DNA of 64,000 bases, taken from the NCBI GenBank assembly GCA_026419785.1, contig JAODTK010005657.1, forward strand, positions 310,001-374,000, in the 5' to 3' direction. The translations under genes and the position numbers were made by a program. Shown here in pieces: positions 23,225-33,900 of the stretch. The stretch comes from Sclerodactyla briareus. Taxonomy: Eukaryota > Echinodermata > Holothuroidea > Dendrochirotida > Sclerodactylidae. Each line of letters opens with the position of its first letter. The first letter of the stretch is position 1. Under the pieces are notes generated by a model, which saw only the letters and a program-made list of their open reading frames with translations, was not told the origin of the DNA and searched no databases.

Positions 23225-25130
23225 ATATACTCTATAAGCCAGAGTGGGTTACAAATTGCCTTTTGGCCCCACAAACAGTCATTCGTGATGAATGTCGACC
23301 AACTTGGACACATTTGTTTATTGACCATGGGACATTTGCACTTTGTGCAAGTCAAGGTCAAAGGTCATAAAGGGCAGTGTAGGCCATAAGTGTGAAATTT
23401 CAAAATCTCTCCTACAAATTAGGCCACTCGGCCACAGGCTGAGTTCGTCATAATGAGGTCTATTCTAACAGCCGTACCTTCGGGGTGTTAGGAATTTTTG
23501 GTTCAAGGCACCACTGGGGCCCCGAGGGCCATTTAGGAAATTTCACACAATAGTACTGAAATGCTATCTTCTCCCACAAGATTCAAATTATGTTCCCTCA
23601 AAGTTTGAGTGATAGGGCTTGGGTTAGAGGGCCATAGGGGGTCTTCAGGAATGTTTGGGCGTAACGCCCAGTTTGGGGACCCTTGCGGCCAATCTTATAG
23701 GAAACACGCAAAATATTGTATTCCCTACAAATTTTGTTGCACAGTTTGGCTGATGTTCAGTCATATGGTGTCTAACAGCCTACCTTGGGGGGCTAGGTGT
23801 TCAAGGATTTGTGGTCCAGGTCCCATTGGGTCGAGGGCCATTTTATGAAATTTCACACAATCGTACTTGAAATGCATCTCCTCCCACAAGATTCAATTGT
23901 GTTCCTCAAAGTTGCATGTAGTGGTCATTGGGTAGAGGGCCATTACGGGGGTGTTCAGGAAGTTTGGGCTTAACGCCCAGTTTTGTTTTGGCGCCATTGG
24001 GCCCATTAATGAAACACCGCAAAAATTCCCTTGAACTCCTACAAATGTTGTTGCACAGTGCTGATGTCAGTCATATTGTGGTCTAAAGACCTACATTTGG
24101 GGTGTTCAGGGAAGTTGGTCCAAGGTCCCACTTTGGTTCGAGGGTCCATTTTATGGAAATTTCACACAATGTACTTGAAATTGCATCTCCTCCCACCAGA
24201 TTTCATTGATGTTCTTCAAAGTTACATCTATGGCTCCGTGGGTAGAGACCAGAGGGGGTGTTCGGGAGTTTGGGCTCAAGACCCAGTTTGCGGCCCTTGG
24301 CCCATTATAGCAACACAACAAAATCTTGTATCTCCTACAAATTTTGTTGCACAGTACTGAAGGTTCAGTCATAATGATGGTCTAACAGCCAGTATTCGGG
24401 GTGTTCAGGGAAAATTTTGGTCCAGGTCCCACTTGGGACCGAGGGTCCTTTTTATGAAATATTTCAGCACAATAGTGACGTGAAAATGCCATTCTGCCTC
24501 CCACAAAGTTCCAATTGATGTTCTTCAAAGTTACATGTAATGGTCTTTGGGTAGACGTGGCCATAGGGGTTTGTTATGGAATTTTTGGCCCAAGGCCCAG
24601 TTTTGGGCCTTGGGCCCATTATTGAATACCGCAAAAATATTGGTATCTACTACAAATTTTGTTGCACAGTGCGGAGTGCTTTAGTCATAATGGTGGTCCA
24701 ATGACATATCTTCATGGTGCCCAGAATTTAGGGTCCCAAGCCCAGGGTGGGCATAGGCCCATCCTGTGGAATTAGCAAAATGCTTCCACAAAATTTGATG
24801 CACAGTGCTAAATTGGGTCATAATGAGGTCTAACAGCTGTACCTTTGGGGTGTTCATGATTATTTGGTCCAAGTCCTCTTGGCCTGTGGGGCCAATTTTC
24901 AAAATTTACCAAATTACTGAATGCATCTCTCCCACAAGCTTCATTGATTGTCTTCAAACTTACTGTAACGGTCCTCGGGTAAGAGGGCAATTGGAGGTGT
25001 TGGGAATTGGAACCTGAGGGCAACATATGGAATACTGACAAATTGGTATCTCCAACAAATTCTGTCGCAAATTGCTGATGTTCAGTCATAATGATGTGTG
25101 GTCATAATAGCTGTACTGCCCAGGATTAAG
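23225..25130 (+). repeat. Tandem array, ~310-bp dimeric unit
   Basis: The marker AAATTTCACACAA recurs near 23540, 23850 and 24160, with diverged forms near 24460 and 24770, giving a period of 303-311 bp. Each unit has two related halves. One contains CTACAAATTTTGTTGCACAG and CAGTCATA..GGTCTAACAGCC. The other contains CTCCCACAAG..TTCA and TTCAAAGTT. The array includes AGGTCA-A-AGGTCA at 23355-23367. Open frames here are products of the repeat, not genes. Confidence 0.85.
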
Positions 25131-25540
25131 GCCTCATGGATCTTGAACATTCATTCACATAAGCTACATTCGTCTTGGTACATTGTGCAGTTTGAGCTAC
25201 AGCACCATTGGTGCTTAGTTAGCAAAATCAGACAAATAAATTTTCTGTGGGGAGGAGTGGGGGGTAGGCTTCAATGATGCTCTCCATCTAGGTCATGGCA
25301 CCTCTCCACTTGGCTACAGAGGGTTTTACAAGAAGTTGCTGGGTAAACAAATGAATAGTTTTGTTCACGAACTGTTTGTTTTCCATGGATTAAGGGAAGT
25401 GGCCTAAACCACTGAGAGCTATGAATCAGTAACTTTGGAGGGTTTTTGTGTCCTTGATGGACATGTGATAATGTAACAAGAAACCAGGTAGCCGGGCCTA
25501 TAGAGACACCTTCAATGAAGATTATGTGAACTGGTTCACT
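25131..25540. other. No gene seen
   Basis: Short unique-looking spacer between the ~310-bp array and the hAT element. No exon recognised. Confidence 0.35.
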
Positions 25541-26343
25541 CAGTGGCGTAGGGACCTATTTTTGAGTGGGGGGCTGACCGGCGAAGTTGATGACTGATAT
25601 TGAGTTTCAGGGTTCTGAGTGTGGGGGTGTTTCCCTCCCTTCGCAAAATGTTGTTTTTGTCTGCACAGTGTCTTCATGAGTCATAACTGGGGGGACAGAT
25701 GAAACTATCTAAAATTTGGTATATCAATATAATCCAGAACGCACAACTTTGAACAGAGTTTTCAAAAAGGCGGGCAGTGGCATTGGGTTGTTGGGAGATT
25801 GCTTCCAATGACTGTGGTTACCGCCACTCCCATGGAACATCAAAAATCAAGGAATTGGGTTAGTTTTAGGTAGGCAGGCAGAGGGCAAAAAAGAAAAGAA
25901 GCTTGATTTTTTCTGCGCCGTACGCTCGCAGTTGCTCCTTCGTTTCGCATCACCTGCAAGCAAAGCTCCAAGATTGGGGGTAATGGGCTGGTCTCATGTG
26001 CCTTGTATGAACAACATGGAACATGCCCCAGCCCCCAAATAACTTCAACAGGTCATAGGGGAAAGAGGGGTATCTTCATTGGAGACAACTTACCTCGGGA
26101 TGAGAATTTTGGAACATAATGAACAAATATGGAGCAGCCTCAAACGGCTCAGGAAATGCCATTTCCTGCTTCTGTATCCAGGGGTCTTTCAGGCTCAATT
26201 TTTTTTTCTTCTTGTAAACCTCCTCGCCAACCAATGGTGGCACTCCACTTAGATAGTCGGTCGAACCTTCCTCCACCAAGTATTACCACCAGTACCACCA
26301 GTTTTATGCGCCCCCCCCTGCAAAAATTTGGGCTACGCCACTG
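25541..26343. mobile_element. Non-autonomous hAT element, CAGTGGCGTAG ends
   Basis: The left end starts CAGTGGCGTAGGGACC and the right end in reverse starts CAGTGGCGTAGCCCAAATTT. CAGTGGCGTA termini are common among animal hAT elements. The flanking 8-mers are GGTTCACT and AGTTCTAA, sharing only a GTTC core, so any duplication has decayed. The ~800-bp interior has no transposase. Confidence 0.75.
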
Positions 26344-26394
26344 AGTTCTAACTATTTTTAACCCCATCTGGCCATCCAGCTATTTTAGAATTTG

Positions 26395-26457
26395 GCCCCC
26401 ACCTGGTAAACTGCCCCCCCCCCCCCCTTTTTCGGCATCGGTCTAGATCCGCCCTTG
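26395..26457 (-). mobile_element. Solo hAT-like end
   Basis: The sequence ending GGTCTAGATCCGCCCTTG reads in reverse as CAAGGGCGGATCTAGACC. This resembles the CAGGGGCGGATCTAGA termini found on many animal hAT copies. It is followed inward by a long poly(C) run. No matching second end was found nearby. Confidence 0.5.
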
Positions 26458-26669
26458 TACACAGTGCCCCATATATTTTCAGGACATGAAAAGGAGGCAC
26501 ACCCCATCTTTAGGCAATGATAAGATTCCTGAAGTGCTTGGTAGAGCATTTTCACATGCTCGGGAATAGATTTTTATGAATCCCTCGGATCGGTAAAAAG
26601 AGGTTACACTGTATTAGTTTGAGGTTGGTTCTTCAGAGATTCCATTCCCCACAATATTACCTTTGTTAA

Positions 26670-27347
26670 GCCGTGTTTCCATGCACGCGGGCAACACGGT
26701 TGCCCCATTTCCATGCACGCGGGTGGGCGGGTGCCGCGTTTTAACACAATCACGCACCTCTTCCCACCTTTAGTGTGTATATGTGCTATATTAGAACCGT
26801 GTACTATTATATTATTATTATTATTATTATTTATTATCATTACTTATCAAACACCGGACGCATACGAGTGTTAAACCTGAACACCGGTGTTTAATTCCTT
26901 AAAACCTTGTTCTAAATGTCAATGATAGTGCCTAAAATACTATTAAAACTTTGCAATTGACAGGTTTTGAGGATTTAATTAGCAAAACTTGACACGTCAA
27001 TAGTTCAAACATGCAAATATGTGTTCAAATAGGTGTCTGGCGCTAAAAATGGAGAGAATTTGTATACGATCTCATTACAGGTGTTGAGACAGTTATGAGT
27101 TTTGCTTGGAACATGATTCGAACATAACATTGTCCTCTACTCTGCGCTATCGAGCTACAAGCCAGTAAGATTGCAGGGAAATCCCCGGGAATCGATTACG
27201 AAATACCACGAGAGCGGGCGGGGTAAAATCGCTACTTGACCGATTCGAGAAAACGCCCGCCCGCGTGCATGGAAACGGTTCCATTGAAATAAATGATGAG
27301 CGATTTTACCCGCTCCGCCCACCCGCCCGCGTGCATGGAAACGCCGC
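26670..27347. mobile_element. TIR element with internal TTTCCATGCACGCGGG repeats
   Basis: The left end starts GCCGTGTTTCCATGCACGCG and the right end in reverse starts GCGGCGTTTCCATGCACGCG. Each arm holds a second inner copy of TTTCCATGCACGCGGG. The left flank is TTAA and the right flank TTCA, consistent with a TTAA target-site duplication with one change. A TTAA target suggests a piggyBac-like relationship, but the terminus is not one I can assign and there is no transposase. An ATT microsatellite lies inside at 26808-26840. Confidence 0.7.
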
Positions 27348-27932
27348 TTCAGTCTGTTATATATCCAATTCTGCTGTGATTCCTTCTATTTCATTTCTTC
27401 TCATTTGGAACTTTCCTGTACTGTACCTTGCTACGATCACATTCGAGGACTAATATTAACTTACATGTACATGTAACAGTCAGGTAATACATGGTTTGGT
27501 TTCCACTTGACCTGTTGGAGGTCATGGACAATATGTTTGCCATGTGAGTATTTAAAGAGGCATTGTCATAGATTGCTTGCTATACCCAGTGAAGAATGGA
27601 TGGTGCCCTACACATGACATCACAACAAATATTGAATAAAAAATACACAGTATATATATAGTGTACTTGTATTATCAGAACTTATTTTATATTGACATTA
27701 TTATTGTGACAGAATTTTACGATATCGCTCATCAAATTGCCCTGGGACAATTTCTCGTTGTGACGTCATGATGCACCCCAAATGTAATGTAATGTTGGGA
27801 ATGGGCATGGGCTTAAGTCAAACTTGAAAAATACAAGACAGGAAGGTGACTAACCAAAAGTAGTGCCATATTCTCAACATCGAGGTAAATCTTAATTGCA
27901 AACACCTTTCAACTTTTTCACTTATTTTCCAG
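27348..27932. other. No gene seen
   Basis: Spacer between the TIR element and the candidate exon at 27933. No feature recognised. Confidence 0.35.
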
Positions 27933-30900
27933 GTTGATTGTCACCTCCAACTACAACATAGTGTTCATGACTCTGTCATGCATAACAGCCGTTACTGTGC
28001 ATACATTCTACAAGAAGATCTGGCCAGACATGAAAGGTTTGAGAGTTGTAATGTGGTCGCCCATTTTCTGGGTTCCTTCCAAAAACCTCTTCCCAATCTA
28101 ACTCTCCTAAAATATAATATGTCATGGTCATATTACTCTATCATTACTGGCATGCTTAGCATATTGAGATGTTCTTAGGGACAGGCAGCTCATAGTGAGT
28201 GTATCTGGTATTATATCTCTGATGAGCTGTACCCATTTGTTTACTGTAGTGCTATCGGTGTTACTACGGTCTGTAAAGTTGCGTAAACCTCTGGTGGGTC
28301 CAAGAATTTTTGTGGGTCCCTGAGGGCAAAAAGTCTGCAGTGGGAACCATGAAAAAAAAGGGCCCGCATCAGCGACATACTTTATTACTAACCGGCATAC
28401 TCAGCTTATTGAGATCACCAGAACTATGCTGGCAGCCAGCACTTAGTGACTGTACCCAGCAGCATCTCTGATGGGTTGTACCTATTTGTGTGGTGCTCTA
28501 TACCAGTGTACTCGTCAGGCTTGTCTGAACCTCTAGGGAGTCTGAGAATGTTTTGCGGGTCTGTGAGGGCAAAAGGGTCTGCCGGGGGCCATGAAAAAAA
28601 TGAAGGGCCCGCAACAGCTCAAGGGGTTTTGTGAAAACGAACAAGGTACATATAATAGTGGTTGTTCAGATCAGACAATATCTCTATTTGTATACCAAGT
28701 AACCGTTACAGTTTGGTAGAAAGCGCTGGGAGATCGTGGTTCAAATCCCAGTCGGGTCATACATAAGACTTGGTACCTGTTGCCTCGCTGGTCGCCTCTC
28801 ATCAAAGGATTGGAGCAGAGGCGCCAACAAGAGGTAGGCATTTGCAAGCTGCATTCTGCGTGATTAACTCCCACCCCACTTTAAGGTACCACCAGAGAGG
28901 CATTGCCTGATTCTGTGTACCTGGTGAAGGATTCGCACCTGACAAAAATGTGCAGTATGATTTATCCCGATCTGCACCTTTGCCGCCTCCGCCGGCCTCA
29001 GAATAGGTTACAATCCTCATCCCTCTCGGCAACCAGTTATCATAAAAACTATAAAGGATATTAAGTCGATAAATGTCAAACCGTGTATGAAACTAAAAAA
29101 TAGTTTGCCTGCATGCATGGCAGTGAAGCAGTTCCTTAGACCCCTGGGAATCAATGTCTTAAAGACTTATTAGTTACTGTACATGGACATGTAGTTATTC
29201 AGTGTATCATGACTGATGATATAAATGGGGTGTTCAGAAATTTGAGGTCAGTGGTCATCTTCTATAGGTCAATTTTCGCTATTTTGTCAAGCGGCTTCTA
29301 CTCTGACTACAGAATAGATTGGATGTTCATGGAAGTTGGTTAGTAATGTAATGTAATTTCATCGAACAATACGACATATGAGGCATTAATGAATTTTGGG
29401 GTTTGGGGATTTTGGCAATTCTATTCAAATTGTCTAGTGGCCTGAACTCTTCAAAATGAATTTGGTGATGAAAGTTGGCCAGTATTATCATTGACCTATG
29501 GTACATACAGTATGGGGTGTTCATGAGATCGAGGTCAAATGTCATCTGGAGGTCAATACCACCATTTTGTTTGGTTGTGTGGCTTCTATTCCTTCAGAAT
29601 AGATTGGATGATCATGAAAGTCGGTGTGTAGTATCATTGACCAGTAGTTTCATATGGGATGTTCATGGATTGGAGGTCAAAGGTCACTTTTGGGTCACTT
29701 TTGTTTTGGCAAGTTTGTTTCAAATGGTCGAGCGGATGATCATTAGATTGGATTGTATTACCACTGACCACTGTTACATTATAGTGGTTCAGGAATTTGA
29801 CATCATAGATCGTGTAGAGGTCATTTTTTTTGGGCATTTTTTCCCCAACTATCAACAACTTCTACCATGAGATCGGTCCAGTCCTTTTTATTGGCAGCAG
29901 TAAAGAAGTATTCAGAATTAGAGGTCAAAGGTCCTCTAGGGGTCAATTTCGGGAGTCTGTCTGATATAACTATAATTGCTGCATTTTTATTTGCATCGCT
30001 CATGCGGACTCGTTGCTCAGATGCTCAGACCGGATGATATTATTAAACAAAGTGAGCAAAATAGAACTTCATATACTATCAACAATCCCTGCTATGCATT
30101 GATAGGTGTGCCAATGTCACTCTTGTTTTCTATGGTTCCATTTGTGCTCATCATTTTACCCTCCTGTGTTTTATTTTCTAATTTACAGTTGAGCCCAAAT
30201 ACCTCTGACGAGTAGTCCAGTAATCTTTGCCTTCTTTCTTTCTCATGCAATTCAGTTCCAGTGTTCCTATCGACCCCCCCCCCCCCCCCACCCCCCCCTA
30301 TAATCCTGTAGGTAGACTCCGTTAGGTCGAAATTGCCTCAGCGTGATTGTCCTGTCATAATGCGCCTTATAATGAAGCCTCTTGGATCCTTTTTGTCTCG
30401 CTGAAACTTTGTTCAAGGAGAGCCATATTGGTCACTTTGTTGTGTGTGTGTCCTCTGTCTGTCTGTCTGTCTTTCTTTCTGTCCGTCCTGTCTGTCCGTA
30501 TGTGCGGTAGATTATCTCCCTGAACCGTGGAGCCATCATGCTGGGACCTTCTTGTGGAGGTGCGCTTTGAAGAGTTGCCGATGTGAATCCACTTTTCGGC
30601 CCAAAAGACCATCCTCATTTGCATAAAGTTTGCATCTTTAATGAAAATTGGTCCGGAAGCTTGTGTACAAGATATCTCTTGATCGGTAGATGCAGTGGTG
30701 CTGCCAGTTCAGGGTATATAACAATATGAAGAGTACACGAATTGAATAGATCCTGGCAATGATATATGCTATTAAGTAGTCTAATTTGCATAAGTCTGCT
30801 ATATTTTGAGTTTTGTTGGATTTTTGCCGAATTGATTGAGCTGGTTTATCTATAGTCCCAATGAATTTAACAGTAGGGATGCGGTGCCCCATAGGTCCTT

Positions 30901-33900
30901 CAATGTTACAATGGCTGTCATTCAAGGTCACTTAAGGGGTCCCAAAAACTGTTTCCCCTTCCCTGGCCGTAATCGGAGATATGAAATGTCTGTGAAGGCT
31001 GGCATGTTCACCATTGGACTATAATTGTTGACACTGCATGTGGTGTGACCTCTGACCTCAATTTGACCTCTCTGTCGGGGTGTGGTCAGGGTTAAAGGTT
31101 GCGTCTTGAATAAATGTGCTTATTTAGGAGGTACAGGCACAACAAATAGAAACTGGTTAATTTTTGGATATGTGATTGACCTTCGTGTGCTTTATAAAGG
31201 AGACCAACTCCCGCTTTCGGATCGGACGCATACTTTGGTAGTTACAAGGGGTCAAAGTTTATTTAATAGCTTTTTTCCAATAACATTGGGCGTGTTCCTT
31301 GGATGCATATGCTTTTCTAGGAGTGGACTCATCACATGGAGAGTAACATTTTATAAAACCGCCATGCATTGAGTTCATCAAAGGTCACTTAGGGGTCAAA
31401 AACTGAATTTATAACTTTTTGGCATAGCACTGGGCATGTTTCATCAGATGCAAAATGCTTCCTAGGAGGAATGTATCCCATGGAGAGTTTACAATTTTCA
31501 TAAAAACGTGCCCTTGTTCATTTAAAGGTCATTCAAGGTCACTTAAGGGTCAAAAAACTGTTTCCTCTGGCCAGAATCAGAGAATTGAATATTTGTGAAG
31601 GCTGGAAGGTTCACTATTTGTCATATAATTGTTGACCAGCATGCGTGTGACCTCTGCCCTCAATTTGACCTCTGGTCATGTGGTTAAAGGTGAGTCGTGC
31701 ATAAGTTGTGCTTATTTAGGGGGTTACGGGCAAAAAACATAGAAACTGGTTTATTTTTTGGATAATGTGATAGACCTTTGTGGTGGCTTCCATGAGGAAA
31801 CCAACTCCCGCTTCTGACACCATACTTTTGGGTAGTTACAAGGGTTCAAGTTTAATTTTATAGCTTTTTAGCAATAACATTGGCCGTGCATTGGAATGCG
31901 GATTGGCTTCTAGGAGTGGATGCTCACATGAAGAGTAACAATTTTCCATAAAAACTCGTCATTCATTGAAATGTCATCAAAGGTCCGTAGGGGGTAAAAA
32001 ACTGATTATAGTCTTATTTGGGCAATAGCACTGGGCAATGTTCATCAGATGCAAATGCTCCCTAGGAGTGGATGTATCACATGGAGAGTTCCAATTTCAT
32101 AATAGCTGCCATGTCATTAAAGGTCATTCAAGGTCACTAGGGTCAAAAAACGTTTCTTCTGGCCATAATCGGCAAATTGAATATCTGTGAAGGGCTGGGA
32201 AGTTCACCTTGTGATATAATTGTTGACCTGCATGAGAGTGACCTCTGACCTCATTGACCTCTGTCGGGTGGTATTTTGGTTAAAGGTTGAGTCTTGAATA
32301 AATGTGCTTATTTAAGGGAGTTTACGGGCCAAAAAAAAAAAACTGGGTTATTTTTTGGAGATTTATAGACCTTTGTGTGCTTCATGGAGAAACCAACTCC
32401 CGCTTCGATCGGACGCATACTTTCTGGTAGTTACAAGAGGTCAAAGTTAATTTAATAGCTTTTTTTCGATAACATTAAACGTTTTCATTGTGAATCTCAT
32501 GAACTTGGTGGAAGATGGGTACACCTTTTGATCCGATAAATTTAACACCTTAATAAGGTCACTTAAGGTCATTTATGTGAATATTTGCATAACTTACACA
32601 ATTTTTCGAATTTTGTTAAATGGCGAGTAACAATTGGAATGAATGCAGCCTAGGGTGCTCGTATAGATTTGTCATGGTAATTTTTTGGGTTCAGTAATCA
32701 AACAACATCTATATACAAGGCAAAGGTCAAGTTTTAAGAAAATGTGCTTATTTATCAGTACTACACGGCCAAGAAATAAAACTGTCATTTTTGGATATTT
32801 ATAGTTCTATATCTGCTACATAGACGAAACCAACTCCCCCGCTTCACTCTGACACCTGGTCTTACAGTTACAAGGGGGAAAGGCTGATTTTAATACCTTT
32901 TGGGCGATAGCATAGGGGGTGTGTGTACCTGATGACATAATCCTTTTGGGGGCTTTGGTGCATCACATTGAGGCAAGCATTTTTCCATAAAACCGTCATG
33001 TCATCAAAGGTCATTCCAGGTCACGAAACTGCCAATATTAACATTTTTCTGGCAATCATTTTATGACTGTGTGTGTTATAGAACTGAAATTTCGGACATG
33101 CTGCATATGATTAAAGGGTAAAACATTTTTTCATGACACCGTTCATGTCATCAAAGGTCATTCAGGTCACTTATGGACCAAAAACTTGTCAAATAATTAA
33201 CTTTACTTCAAACAAGCTCCAGAGACTGTACGCTACCTTTTAAGATGTTTAGTTTGGGGCAAACCCTAAGCTGACCAGCAGAATTCTGAATCGCTAGTAC
33301 TAAGCATGCTATCAAAACAAAATGTTTTATATTTACTCATTTCAACCCCTCGGGCATGTTATTTTCATCCTCCCACTAGTCTTCCCATCTGTACAGACAG
33401 AGATTTCATAAATTGTCAAAACCTGCCTTTTTACGTTGAGGTTCACATCAGCTGTCAGAACCCTTCTGGCCCCCTTACAATGTGTACAAGTGTAAAACAC
33501 TCAGTCATTTGTTACTACTGCAAGCACCTATTCAGAATGAATGGTCAGGTGTCACCTGCAGTAGTATGTGGTGGATGGGGGGGAGGGGAGGTAACTCCCT
33601 TGTATCACTACATTGTCATAGCTTCAGCCAGTAGGGGCCGGCATGACTCCTAAGTAGATGGCTTATTCCCTCTAGAAGGGGATGTGAGAGTGGGGGTGGG
33701 TTGTGAACTCCCTAGGGTTGATGGAAGTAGTAGAGTATAAAGGGAATACTCTTTGATGAATATAGGAATAAACTTTAGTAGATTTAGGGTTTCATTTACA
33801 ATTGTGTGGACCAATACAGTAATATCAAGGGGGGAAACATAAACTCAGTAAGTATGAGTTTATAAGGGAGGGGTAAGTGTGTTGTTGTCAATGATGGCAA

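Noticed and set aside
28671-28874. Minus-strand frame with GFEPRSPS
   Set aside because: This peptide is the antisense translation of a SINE B box, a common artefact.
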